Shown in pieces: positions 53,783 to 62,680 of a stretch of DNA of 64,000 nucleotides. The notes under the pieces were generated by a model that searched no databases, was not told where the DNA came from, and worked only from the letters and a program-made list of their open reading frames with translations. The position numbers and the translations under genes were made by a program. The DNA is from Bin55 sp963667455. Lineage in GTDB: Bacteria > Pseudomonadota > Gammaproteobacteria > Pseudomonadales > Azotimanducaceae. Each line of letters opens with the position of its first letter. Positions within the stretch are counted from its first letter, which is position 1. Where the stretch lies: assembly GCA_963667455.2 (NCBI GenBank), contig CAXXFR010000014.1:1-64000 (forward strand), written 5' to 3'.

Positions 53783-54499
53783 ATGAACTCATCTAGCAAC
53801 CGACTAACTGACTCTCGCCACGGACCAAGTGTGCGAGTGCTGACGTTAATCTTCCTGTTCTTGACTGTGCTGATCGGTCTCGGACTGGGAATGCGGTACT
53901 ACCTGCTCGGAAACCTCAATCCAATCGCTGCCATACTCATTGTGTTTCTGGCGATCAACATCCTGATTTGCTATTGGGAAGCCTGCCTCTTCTTTCAACG
54001 ACAGCATGTAGAGGAACGGACAGAGTATTGGCGGCGATGGAGAGAAGAAACGGGCGGAGTTCCGCATGCCGAGTACTTCACATCCAAAATCCCGTGGTCA
54101 CAGGCGTTGTCGTCCAAAGTCTGGGCCGACGTCTGGGCGACCTACGCTCAGTTCGATCCGTCGTTCGCCGACCGTCGGACGTTCGGGTTCAACGTGGACA
54201 TCGGCAATGGTTTCGTAACGTGGATTCCCACGGTGCTCCTGTACGCAACGTTCATCAGCCACTTCTTGCCGACCTACGTAACAGGAATTCTCGGAATCAT
54301 GATGTTCTGGCAGTGGACCTACATGACCAGCATCTACTTTGTGAGCTACTACGTCGCCAAGCGACATCTCAACGTGAGCCGGCGTGAACTCTATCTCTAT
54401 GTCTGGGGTTCAAACTTGCCGTGGATAGCGTTTCCCTTGCTTGGGCTGTACGCATCCATCCGTATTGTTGTCGACGGCAACCTTAGCGTGTTGATGTAG
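53783..54499 (+). CDS. Polytopic membrane protein of the sterol locus
   Basis: 238 residues with five predicted membrane segments: about 20-42 (LTLIFLFLTVLIGLGLG), 50-70, 150-166, 172-198 (GILGIMMFWQWTYMTSIYF) and 210-230. The loop WATYAQFDPSFADRRTFGF before the third segment faintly recalls the EXPERA pattern of sterol isomerase/EBP-type proteins (W..Y...D), but key residues are not certain. It lies between squalene synthase and the sterol operon and overlaps the end of the epoxidase-cyclase gene by 17 bases. A role in sterol modification or transport is inferred from place only. Confidence 0.6.
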   Translation: MNSSSNRLTDSRHGPSVRVLTLIFLFLTVLIGLGLGMRYYLLGNLNPIAAILIVFLAINILICYWEACLFFQRQHVEERTEYWRRWREETGGVPHAEYFTSKIPWSQALSSKVWADVWATYAQFDPSFADRRTFGFNVDIGNGFVTWIPTVLLYATFISHFLPTYVTGILGIMMFWQWTYMTSIYFVSYYVAKRHLNVSRRELYLYVWGSNLPWIAFPLLGLYASIRIVVDGNLSVLM

Positions 54500-57400
54500 A
54501 AGTCGGCCCGATCTCTCGGTCGCGACTGCGCTCTCGATAGAGAGCCAGCGCGTGTAGCGGAAAGTACTGTCTGTATAGCACGTAATCCAAAAGAGCCGTA
54601 CGGAAAAAGACTCCTGCCATGTCTTGTTTGGGCCAGGAACCGTCTTCGTTCTGGGTATTCAGCAGAAACTGTACACCCCTCGAAATTGCTCCCCAGTTGG
54701 AATCGCGAGCATCCAAGAGTGCCAACAAGGCCCAAGCAGTGTGAATGACTTGACTTTCACTATGCTGAACATATTGCCCGGTTCGACAGCCACTGTGATG
54801 CTCTCCCCAACCACCGTCCTCGCGCTGACGTTCCAATAGCCAACGACAAGCAAGACGCACCGACGAATCGCCGGGCTCAGCACCTGCGGCAACCAGACCC
54901 CTAACCCCAAACATGGTTCCGTAGATGTATTGAACGCCCCACACGCCGCGCCAAGAACCGTTGCTTGCTTGGTTACGCCGCAACCAAGCTGCAGCTCGCA
55001 CTATGGACTCTGCTGCCACCTCGTCCACCGTTTCAGGAAACTTAAGACGACACTCAAAGAGTGCTGACAAACAAGAAGCTGTACATTCCACAAACGAATT
55101 CTCGGTCATGGACTCACCGAACATTTCTGCCGGATTCAACCATTCCAATCCAAACCGTGGCCGTTTTGATTCGTAACTTCCGAATCCGCCATCTCGATTC
55201 TGACCGCGCAACATAAACCGGATCGAATCCTTCAAGTTCTGTGGGTTCACATCCTTCGATCCTGCGGCAAGCATGCCCAGCACGGCCTCAGCAGTGCAAT
55301 CTGTTACTGGCCAGCCATGCCAAACACCGGCAAAGCACCATCCACCCTTGGGATCGTTCCGATACGCCTCCTGAAAGCCGTCAAAGCTACGCTGAATCTG
55401 TTGGCTTGCGAGAAAGGCACTTCCCTTGTCGAGCGCGTCTGGTACATCTTCTAGGTGCTTGGCCTTCGCCAGCGCTTGCAACGCAAATCCTGTGTCCCAT
55501 GATGCGCTTCTCGCACCGGTGACTCTCGTTCCTCCTTCCTCGTCTTCCCAAATCCAGTCTTCGACCTTGTCCAGAGCTCGTTGACACTCGATGCTGTCTG
55601 AATCGTGCAACCACAACGCCAAAATATTGAGGAAGCCACTGACCGGAGAAATGCTCGTGTAGCTGGAACTAGCAAGTTCCCAGCGAATTCGTTCAAGCAA
55701 GTCCTCTACGCACTTTGAACGAAGTGCTTTGCTATGGAGACTGTTGTACATCCGCGCCATCACATAGGCTGTGCGCAACCAAATCGTTGGACGAGAGAAA
55801 AGCTCTTCCTTGCGTAACCGGTTCTTGCTGGAATCAAAATCTACGTTGCCAAAGCCATCGGGAAAGAGTTCGTCCCGAATGGACTCCACTAAAGGAGTCA
55901 CTTCAACCTGAAATCGGGTCGAGAAAATCGTCGACATCGACATGTAGATGAGTCGTGTGTGGCAATACCACTTGGACGGATGAAACGGCAATTGAGTCGG
56001 CAACGCCCACAGTTCTGGCAAAACGGGATTCAATCCTTCCCACTGGTAGAGATTGAGCAACGCCAGCCAGAACTTGCCCCAGCTCGGAATGTTCACTACT
56101 CCTTCCACTCGTAGGAAACTTCCCGCCCGTTCAATCAGTGCATCGTCTCGGTCAACCTCCAACAGACGTGCTGCAACATAGACCAACGCCGTTACGAAGA
56201 GATACGATTCCGAGTGTTCATGCAATCCCCATGTTCCATCTTCCAATCGCGTGCGTGCAAACTGACGTAGCACCAACAAGCGTCGTTCCGGATCCAGCTT
56301 CTTGCCAAGGATGTAGTGAAGCAACACGTACTGTGCGGTGAGCATGGGGCACCACACCATCTCACCTTCCCAGCTACCATCCTCGTTCTGTTGCGCGACA
56401 AGCCGCTTCGAGGCGCGATTCATCGCTTGTTCCACATCGACCAAAGAAGTGTTTGAGGTGTTGGAACGAGAAGATTTCTCCGTGTTTCCCTCAATGCCTT
56501 GCATCGATGTCAGCAATGCGTGAACCCATAGGTCACGAGCGGCTTCCTGCCGCACTTCCGCTGATCGCTTCGACTTTCTCAGTGCGTGTACCGCCCGCAG
56601 AAAGTATCCGACTCGGACGATTAAGGCCTTAATAACATCTCCGGTGCGACGCCATGCTCTAACCTCGAAGCTTGCGGGAATCGACCTAATTACCGCTCGG
56701 AGTGCAAGACCAAAGAAAGCAACCGCAAGACTGGGAACGGACGTGACTTCACAGGCGAGCAGCGCCATCGTTCGCTCGCGAAAGGATGAACTTTCCCTCC
56801 AGTGTCGATATGTCACCTTTCTGAGTGCTGAGACTTCTGCATGGTGATCGGCAAAGACCTCGTACAAACCCAGAGCCAACATCTCCGGTGCACGGATTTC
56901 CTGCATGCGCTTTGCACTGAACTTGTCGAAGTCATCAGCTTCGGCCAGCGCAACAGCATCGCCGAAGCCAAGTGTCAATCCGACAGCAGTGAGCGGATGG
57001 TAGTGCCCTGCTGCATCGCCAATCAGCACCCGACTCGAGGTTCCATAGGACACTCGAGGGCGCAGTTCGTTGTTTGCAGCCTGGAATCGACCTTCCTGCA
57101 ATTTTTCGATGAAAGCGGTCTGAACCGGTTCTGGCAACAGATAGGCATAGGATTCCTTCAACATTCCCACCCGATCCTTCGATGCCCAGTGATCCAACGG
57201 TACATCAGCAATGATCCGTACGCGTTGCTCGCCTAAGTGAAACAACATGATTGGACCTGGACCACCGAGTATGACGTGACCGTATCCCTCGTAAGGCAGA
57301 TCAACACCTTCGGTGACTAGACCGATCATCCTCGAGCATGTAGCGCGTTTTTGAAGAAGCCCATGCGAACGACGCACGATCGACGCTCGACCATCTGCTC

Positions 57401-57866
57401 CAATGATGCGTCGAGCGTTCAATGTCCGAACCGCGCCGTCAATCGCGTAGGAAAGTTGCCCGTCTTCAACGCTACGGACTCTGGCACTGCGCAAGAACTC
57501 TATGTTCGATTCACCGTCAATCGCCTTGTGCAACTCGCCAACCAACGTGCCATGGTCGCAGGTCAGGCCAGCAGTTCCGTCTTGGTAGGGGAGCAACACA
57601 GAATCGGTTCCGTCGTCTGGATATACGACGAAACCCTTGCCGGGGCTGCTGTGAGGATCTCCGTCAAGCGTAATGCCGAAATCGTGCAGGATCCGTAGAG
57701 CCGGCGGGTGCAGCCATTCGCCTGCCAATCGGGAGGAAGCCTTGGGATTTCCCTCCAGCAACGCGACGCTCAAGCCCTTTCGCGCCTGCGTCAAAGCACA
57801 CAGACTACCTACAGGACCACCACCGACTACGGCAACATCATAGTTGGCGATGGAGTCCCTATTCAC
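54483..57866 (-). CDS. Fused squalene epoxidase-oxidosqualene cyclase
   Basis: 1127 residues from GTG 57866, whose GTGA overlaps the CYP51 stop; an upstream ATG at 57935 would cut into the P450 gene. Residues about 8-430 are an FAD-dependent squalene monooxygenase: YDVAVVGGGPVGSL, GADGRASIVRR and VLIGDAAGHYHPLTAVGLTL. After a Ser/Lys-rich linker (about 450-475), residues about 480-1105 form a complete triterpene cyclase. It has IPSWGKFWLALLNLYQWEG, FHPSKWYCHTRLIYMSMS, the catalytic DCTAE at about 856-860 and late QW repeats (QREDGGWGEHHSGC). DCTAE marks an oxidosqualene cyclase, not a hopene cyclase. Val two residues before the Asp is lanosterol synthase-like (cycloartenol synthases have Ile). 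It would make oxidosqualene and cyclise it in one protein at the membrane. Confidence 0.93.
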   Translation of the reverse strand: MNRDSIANYDVAVVGGGPVGSLCALTQARKGLSVALLEGNPKASSRLAGEWLHPPALRILHDFGITLDGDPHSSPGKGFVVYPDDGTDSVLLPYQDGTAGLTCDHGTLVGELHKAIDGESNIEFLRSARVRSVEDGQLSYAIDGAVRTLNARRIIGADGRASIVRRSHGLLQKRATCSRMIGLVTEGVDLPYEGYGHVILGGPGPIMLFHLGEQRVRIIADVPLDHWASKDRVGMLKESYAYLLPEPVQTAFIEKLQEGRFQAANNELRPRVSYGTSSRVLIGDAAGHYHPLTAVGLTLGFGDAVALAEADDFDKFSAKRMQEIRAPEMLALGLYEVFADHHAEVSALRKVTYRHWRESSSFRERTMALLACEVTSVPSLAVAFFGLALRAVIRSIPASFEVRAWRRTGDVIKALIVRVGYFLRAVHALRKSKRSAEVRQEAARDLWVHALLTSMQGIEGNTEKSSRSNTSNTSLVDVEQAMNRASKRLVAQQNEDGSWEGEMVWCPMLTAQYVLLHYILGKKLDPERRLLVLRQFARTRLEDGTWGLHEHSESYLFVTALVYVAARLLEVDRDDALIERAGSFLRVEGVVNIPSWGKFWLALLNLYQWEGLNPVLPELWALPTQLPFHPSKWYCHTRLIYMSMSTIFSTRFQVEVTPLVESIRDELFPDGFGNVDFDSSKNRLRKEELFSRPTIWLRTAYVMARMYNSLHSKALRSKCVEDLLERIRWELASSSYTSISPVSGFLNILALWLHDSDSIECQRALDKVEDWIWEDEEGGTRVTGARSASWDTGFALQALAKAKHLEDVPDALDKGSAFLASQQIQRSFDGFQEAYRNDPKGGWCFAGVWHGWPVTDCTAEAVLGMLAAGSKDVNPQNLKDSIRFMLRGQNRDGGFGSYESKRPRFGLEWLNPAEMFGESMTENSFVECTASCLSALFECRLKFPETVDEVAAESIVRAAAWLRRNQASNGSWRGVWGVQYIYGTMFGVRGLVAAGAEPGDSSVRLACRWLLERQREDGGWGEHHSGCRTGQYVQHSESQVIHTAWALLALLDARDSNWGAISRGVQFLLNTQNEDGSWPKQDMAGVFFRTALLDYVLYRQYFPLHALALYRERSRDREIGPTSTSTR

Positions 57867-59266
57867 ACCAACACGGTGTCTTGTGAACGTGCACGGTAAT
57901 GTAAACGGCACGGAACCTTGGGTCCCGTGACCCAACTGCCATAGTTGGGAACGGGAAATTCATTACCGTCCAAATCGAACTCAAAGCGGTCGAAAAGCAC
58001 GCTCCAAATCGCCTTGATCTGCATGATTCCGAAGTTCTTTCCCATGCATCGATGCTTGCCGCCGCCAAAACCGACGAGTGTGTATTGGTGTTGCTTGCCT
58101 TCATTCGCTGGAGGGGCGAAACGATCCGGATTGAATCTCTCCGGATCCTTAAAGACTTGTGGAAGGCGATGCGATGCGGCCGGAGACACCATGGCCATAG
58201 TGTTGGCTGGAACGACCATACCCCGAAAGCGGATTGCTCGAGAAACTTGGCGGACAAGAATGATTAGCGGAGGATGTAGGCGCTCGCACTCTCGTACAGC
58301 ATTCTCCATCGACTGCTGCCGCTTCAGACCTTCGTAGCTAAACGTGCCGTCTTCAGAATAGACTTCGCGCATTTCCTCTCTGACCTTGTCGAGATAGACC
58401 GAATCCCGGACCACTTCCAGTCCGGTCCACGTTGCCAGAACTCCACTAGTGTGTTGGCCGGCAAAGAGAGCAGTCAAGAGAATGCCAGTGATTTCATCGT
58501 CGGTCAGCGCTCGACCATCCTGATACCGAGAATGCATCAGCGTGTGCATGAAATCTTCGGCTTGCTCGTTGTTCGCTCTTCGCATTTCCATAATGCGTCC
58601 GAAGACTTCTGTGACTTTGCGTCGTGCCTGATCACGCCTTCGATGAGAGGGAATAGGCAATCGAGGGAAAAAGAAACCAATCGTGTTGATCCCGTTTTGC
58701 AGCTCGTGATATGCCTCGGCAAAACCCTTGTCCACCTCGCGACGCATTTCTTCACCTAGGAAGCAGCGACTTGCAATGTTCACCGTGAGTTGATTCATGG
58801 CTTCCGGCAAATCAATCGTGCCTTCGGAACCCATGCCGTCGGCGAAAAGATTGGTTTCCTCGAACATGATCCGGGCAAATCTGCGCATGGCAGATTCGCG
58901 CAATGCCGGAAACAGAAAACCCAGTTGTTCGGTCATGATCTCGGGTGAGACGTCGTACGCTACCCCACGACCAAAAATTGGAACAGTGAATTGATAAACC
59001 GGTTTCGGGTCCAACTGATCGTCCGGCGCTCCGAAGTACGCATCGTGCGCTTCCAATCCGCTGAATAGGACGAAATTCTTGGGCCCCAATTGAAATTGAA
59101 AGAGGTCTCCGTGCTCTTTAATGCCCCGCATGAGCATCGCAAGCGGATCTTTCTGAAACTCCAACAAGTGACCCAGCAATGGTCGTCCACCGGTCAGGAT
59201 GGGGACTGTGCCGGGAGGCTGGGAGAGTGACCCCTTGATTTCTTGTTCTTGCACTAAGTCGGACAT
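57863..59266 (-). CDS. cyp51: CYP51-type sterol 14-alpha-demethylase
   Basis: 467 residues from ATG 59266; an ORF extension to 59362 overlaps the reductase gene and is rejected. The heme cysteine is Cys407 in FGGGKHRCMGKNFG. The CYP51 substrate site 1 is present as YQFTVPIFGRGVAYDV, and the I-helix carries AGQHTSGVLATW (the HT pair specific to CYP51). ECERLHPPLIILVRQ is the ExxR helix region. CYP51 removes the 14-alpha methyl group of lanosterol-type sterols in three NADPH- and oxygen-dependent steps. There is no fused ferredoxin, unlike the Methylococcus enzyme. Spacing to the upstream reductase gene is seven bases. Confidence 0.92.
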   Translation of the reverse strand: MSDLVQEQEIKGSLSQPPGTVPILTGGRPLLGHLLEFQKDPLAMLMRGIKEHGDLFQFQLGPKNFVLFSGLEAHDAYFGAPDDQLDPKPVYQFTVPIFGRGVAYDVSPEIMTEQLGFLFPALRESAMRRFARIMFEETNLFADGMGSEGTIDLPEAMNQLTVNIASRCFLGEEMRREVDKGFAEAYHELQNGINTIGFFFPRLPIPSHRRRDQARRKVTEVFGRIMEMRRANNEQAEDFMHTLMHSRYQDGRALTDDEITGILLTALFAGQHTSGVLATWTGLEVVRDSVYLDKVREEMREVYSEDGTFSYEGLKRQQSMENAVRECERLHPPLIILVRQVSRAIRFRGMVVPANTMAMVSPAASHRLPQVFKDPERFNPDRFAPPANEGKQHQYTLVGFGGGKHRCMGKNFGIMQIKAIWSVLFDRFEFDLDGNEFPVPNYGSWVTGPKVPCRLHYRARSQDTVLV

Positions 59267-59273
59267 GGTTCCG

Positions 59274-60347
59274 CTAATGAATGAAAGGAACCATCGAGAA
59301 TCGAACTCGTTCGACGTAGCGCTCCCACAGTTCGCCGTACTTGGCGCGACACCGTCGATCATCGCGTCGTGAACGATGCCACAACAGCCCTGTCAGCCAG
59401 AGTGGCAGGAGATACGGTATCCACGACTCGAAGCCCACTGTAAAGATGAACGCGAAATAGACGCAGATTTCACCGGTGTAGTTGAGATGACGCCCAATTC
59501 CCCAAAACCCAGACACCAGCAGACGCCCATCCAGAGACTCTGCCGGCCTCCCCCAGATTCTGGAGTTGGCATCTTGTCTGTAGCGATGTTTTTGCTGATT
59601 AGCACCGCGGAACAACCAGAATCCGAACAAATACAACAGAACTAGCAGTACTGCCACAGCCGGAGCAAGCTGTCCGGTTGCGTGCACCAACCACCATCCG
59701 GCTATGGAATAGAAGAATGGCACTACTACATAGTCGCCCCAAATCAGCATCAAACCGAAGCGTTCACTCACGATATCCCATGTGTGAACCATTCCCTTTT
59801 CGAACTGAAAGTAGTTCAGCACGTACAGCAATGTGAAGACTTGATAGAGCACCATCGCGAGCGTCAGATGGCCGTAGGTCTCAAACTGCTCCACAGCAAA
59901 TGACACATTGAGCAGAGCAAGTCCAATCAGGGAAGGTCGATAGCTGAAGAACTTCAGATCGATTCCACCCCAAATGGGATTCAGCGCAGTACCTTGAGCG
60001 AATCCTCGCCAGAAGCCCTCAGGTGAGCCCTCAGCATGCCTTCCGCGCCAATAAGTCCATGCTGCAAAACCGAAGGAGAAAACGTTGGCGACGATCAGCA
60101 ACTCGATGAAGTGCGTGTAGAGGACCGAAAGCGAGAACCAACCCATCGCTTGACCAATTCCGACGATCACAAGTGTGGCTACAAACAATGCAAGCCCATT
60201 CAACTTGAACGTTCTAATTGCTCCTCCGCTTTCGCTCATTTCGACTTTATGTCCGGGAAGGAGCAATGAACCGAGAAACAGAAACACGAGGAATGCGAGG
60301 AATATTGCCGATGCTGTCAGCATGGGACCAAGTTCCAGACCTAACAT
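59274..60347 (-). CDS. Sterol reductase, ERG24/ERG4 family (probable C-14 reductase)
   Basis: 357 residues from ATG 60347, or 365 from TTG 60371 inside the previous gene. About eight to nine membrane segments are predicted. The family motifs are ALNPIWGGIDLKFFSYRPSLIG (compare LNP...DLKFF..RPgLI in yeast ERG24/human lamin B receptor) and LLVSGFWGIGRHLNYTGE. The C terminus CRAKYGELWERYVERVRFSMVPFIH matches the RCxxKYGxxW...YxxxVP block. As the CYP51 neighbour it most likely reduces the C14-15 double bond left by demethylation, using NADPH in the membrane. Reduction of other bonds (C-7 or C-24) by relatives cannot be excluded. Confidence 0.88.
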   Translation of the reverse strand: MLGLELGPMLTASAIFLAFLVFLFLGSLLLPGHKVEMSESGGAIRTFKLNGLALFVATLVIVGIGQAMGWFSLSVLYTHFIELLIVANVFSFGFAAWTYWRGRHAEGSPEGFWRGFAQGTALNPIWGGIDLKFFSYRPSLIGLALLNVSFAVEQFETYGHLTLAMVLYQVFTLLYVLNYFQFEKGMVHTWDIVSERFGLMLIWGDYVVVPFFYSIAGWWLVHATGQLAPAVAVLLVLLYLFGFWLFRGANQQKHRYRQDANSRIWGRPAESLDGRLLVSGFWGIGRHLNYTGEICVYFAFIFTVGFESWIPYLLPLWLTGLLWHRSRRDDRRCRAKYGELWERYVERVRFSMVPFIH

Positions 60348-60357
60348 CAGGCCGTCT

Positions 60358-61455
60358 CTAGCCTCGGGCAATTTCGGTCTCCACTTCCTGTTCCAAGTGT
60401 TCTTGCCACTTCCGAACAGTCACATCTTGAAACGCTATGACTGCAGGATTCAATTCGATCGGTGGCGCGTCCCAATGCCGTTCGTAGCCATCCTGCTCTG
60501 CTTCGACCGCGAAACGGTCCTGATCCAAAAGCGGAGCTATGAGCATACGATTCGAAATTTTCATTACCCAATCCATCATGAATCGTGGGAAACGGATTGG
60601 CAAGAATGGAATCTTCAGTGATCGAAAATAGAACAAGAAGAACACTCGAGTGGTGCGTTCGTCGATGGGGAGAACGAACAACCAATGCTTGATTGCACCA
60701 TCGGTGTTGGACCACTGATAGGGATATTGAAAGCAGAGTTCGATATGTCCGGTGTCAATGCTGTCGTGTTCGACGAAGCGTCCCGAGATTCGGCCCCGTC
60801 CGACCTTTGAGTCGTAGGCGACATGCACGTCGTCGCCGATGGTCTCGCATCTCGTTAAGGTCGCTCCTTCAAACGGTCGGTACTTGCGATGCAGGTGAGC
60901 ATGTGTGAAGTCACTTACGTTGTCTATCACCATCGAGTGATGTGCGGCCCAGGTGAACACTAGAGGAACACAGGCCCAGCGTTTGGGACCTTCCAACTCG
61001 GGTATATCTGGAATCTGGCGGGTTTCAGCCAGTTCGGAGTCGCCTGCGAAGAGCCAGACAAGACCGTAACGGACCTTGACTGGGTATGTTCGCAACCGAA
61101 GTTTTGGAATATCCCTACCGTACCGATCATGAGGAATGTGAACTATCTCACCGTCGCCGTTGTACTTCCAACCGTGATATGCGCAAACTAGTCGACATCC
61201 TTCCACATCGCCCAAAGTCAGTTTGATCTGACGGTGTGCACATCGGTTGTCCACAGCGTGAAACGAACCATCTTCACCGCGAAAGAGTGCTATGGACTTC
61301 TTCCAGAACACGATCTCTTTCACAGTGCCTGGCTTCATCGCTCGCACCTCTTCCACGGCATACCAATAGTTCGGGTTTAGTCCCGCCGCACGAGCTTTCT
61401 GGCGCAACCGCTTCGCGTTTTCAAAATTAGGTGGAGTACTTGAAACGGCGTTCAT
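60358..61455 (-). CDS. sdmA: Rieske oxygenase, SdmA-like sterol C-4 demethylase component
   Basis: 365 residues. The Rieske cluster ligands are Cys72, His74, Cys91 and His94 (CAHRQIKLTLGDVEGC, then CAYHGWKY). The C-terminal catalytic domain has the mononuclear iron ligands in SDFTHAHLHRKY. In Methylococcus, SdmA-type Rieske enzymes oxidise the sterol C-4 methyl group, and an SdmB-type dehydrogenase completes decarboxylation. Here the gene overlaps the downstream end of the dehydrogenase gene (ATGA), matching that pair. An electron-transfer reductase is not in the window. Other Rieske sterol oxygenases (C-7) are possible. Confidence 0.85.
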   Translation of the reverse strand: MNAVSSTPPNFENAKRLRQKARAAGLNPNYWYAVEEVRAMKPGTVKEIVFWKKSIALFRGEDGSFHAVDNRCAHRQIKLTLGDVEGCRLVCAYHGWKYNGDGEIVHIPHDRYGRDIPKLRLRTYPVKVRYGLVWLFAGDSELAETRQIPDIPELEGPKRWACVPLVFTWAAHHSMVIDNVSDFTHAHLHRKYRPFEGATLTRCETIGDDVHVAYDSKVGRGRISGRFVEHDSIDTGHIELCFQYPYQWSNTDGAIKHWLFVLPIDERTTRVFFLFYFRSLKIPFLPIRFPRFMMDWVMKISNRMLIAPLLDQDRFAVEAEQDGYERHWDAPPIELNPAVIAFQDVTVRKWQEHLEQEVETEIARG

Positions 61456-62594
61456 GGTGCACCTTGGGACACCGTTGTCCGAGCCTCTACTGATTCGACG
61501 CTGGTCTCAGCCGGGTCAACTTGAGACAAAGGCAGATTGGCATTCGGATTGGTGATCTTGTTGCGTCCGTAGTGAAACGCATAGGCTTCGTGAACCGCCG
61601 ATAGGATGCTAGTGGGTTGATAGCCGAGTTCGTTCTTCGCTTTGTCGATGTTGGCATGGCGCTGCATCTTGAGCAGACGAATTGCACCGGGCGTAAAACG
61701 CTGAAGTACATTCGGATGAAAGCGACTCAAATAGGAGCTCGCAATCTCAGAGAGCACGTACATGATGGAAGACGGCATCTTCAGTCTTGGTCGGGGCACT
61801 CCCGTTACCTCTTCGTAGAGGTCGAGAATGTCAGAAATGGTCTTGTATTCGGTTGCGAAGATGTACTTTTCGCCAGTTCGTCCCTGGTTCATACACAGCA
61901 AGTGACCATTAACGATGTCTCGTACAGCAACAAACGCGAAACCGCCATCTACATACGCTCCCAGCTTGCGATTGGCGTAGTCGCACAGTGTGCGACCGAG
62001 CCTCGAAGGAACGTAGTCATGACCGCCTACGACAGCACAACATGTTGCAATCACGACATCCTGGCCGAGCGCAACTGCACGCAAACACTCATGCTCCACT
62101 AAGACCTTGCTCCGTTCGTACGGCATGGTTCTCTCCATGGGAAAGAATTGCATAGACTCGTCGCTGGGGGCTGAAGGATCGTCAAGATCATAGCCAACCG
62201 CACTAAAGGATCCAGTTACAACGACTCTTCCCGCTTGAACTTCTCGGGCGGCTTGTAAAACGTTGCGTGTGCCAAGAACGTTGCTCTCGAAAATCTCCCG
62301 ACGATGAACAAGATTTCCGTCGATCGTCGATACTTTGGCAGCACAGTGGTACACGCCTCGACAGCCATCGATCGCTCGCGTTGTCGAATCCAAGTCCGTT
62401 ATGTCCGCATATGCACGTTCAACATCGACTCCGTCGAAGGCTTCGTTCCTGCTCTCTTTACGGAGCAATACCCTTACGGGCACACCATCACTCAGCAACC
62501 TCTGTATGAGGTTCGCGCCTACGTGACCTGATCCTCCGGTGACCAGGACCGGAGGCTTCGAAGCGCTCCTAGACTGCTGAGACTCTGTATTCAA
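61452..62594 (-). CDS. sdmB: NAD-dependent 3-beta-hydroxysteroid dehydrogenase/epimerase-like, SdmB candidate
   Basis: 380 residues. VLVTGGSGHVGANLIQRLL (GxxGxxG, residues about 16-34) binds NAD. YHCAAKVS and the catalytic YERSK (Tyr-x-x-x-Lys) follow. FVAVRDIVNGHLLCM and the later C-terminal helix region are those of the 3-beta-HSD/extended SDR group. The Rieske gene overlaps its end by four bases. In the known bacterial C-4 demethylation pair, this enzyme oxidises the 3-hydroxyl with loss of the C-4 carboxyl. It starts 86 bases downstream of the HMG-CoA reductase fusion. Confidence 0.85.
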   Translation of the reverse strand: MNTESQQSRSASKPPVLVTGGSGHVGANLIQRLLSDGVPVRVLLRKESRNEAFDGVDVERAYADITDLDSTTRAIDGCRGVYHCAAKVSTIDGNLVHRREIFESNVLGTRNVLQAAREVQAGRVVVTGSFSAVGYDLDDPSAPSDESMQFFPMERTMPYERSKVLVEHECLRAVALGQDVVIATCCAVVGGHDYVPSRLGRTLCDYANRKLGAYVDGGFAFVAVRDIVNGHLLCMNQGRTGEKYIFATEYKTISDILDLYEEVTGVPRPRLKMPSSIMYVLSEIASSYLSRFHPNVLQRFTPGAIRLLKMQRHANIDKAKNELGYQPTSILSAVHEAYAFHYGRNKITNPNANLPLSQVDPAETSVESVEARTTVSQGAP

Positions 62595-62680
62595 TGTAGT
62601 GCTCGAATGTTCAGGAGATCAATCAGACTTTACGGGACCTTGCACTATCCCGCGTCGGTCGAGCACTGTGGCGCACGTGT

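Noticed and set aside
54483..57866. Squalene-hopene cyclase for hopanoids
   Set aside because: The catalytic motif is DCTAE, not DxDD, and the surrounding blocks match oxidosqualene cyclases; the neighbours are sterol genes.
57867..57935. Using the ATG at 57935 as start of the epoxidase-cyclase
   Set aside because: It lies inside the P450 gene; the GTG at 57866 forms a GTGA overlap with the P450 stop and begins the FAD domain directly.
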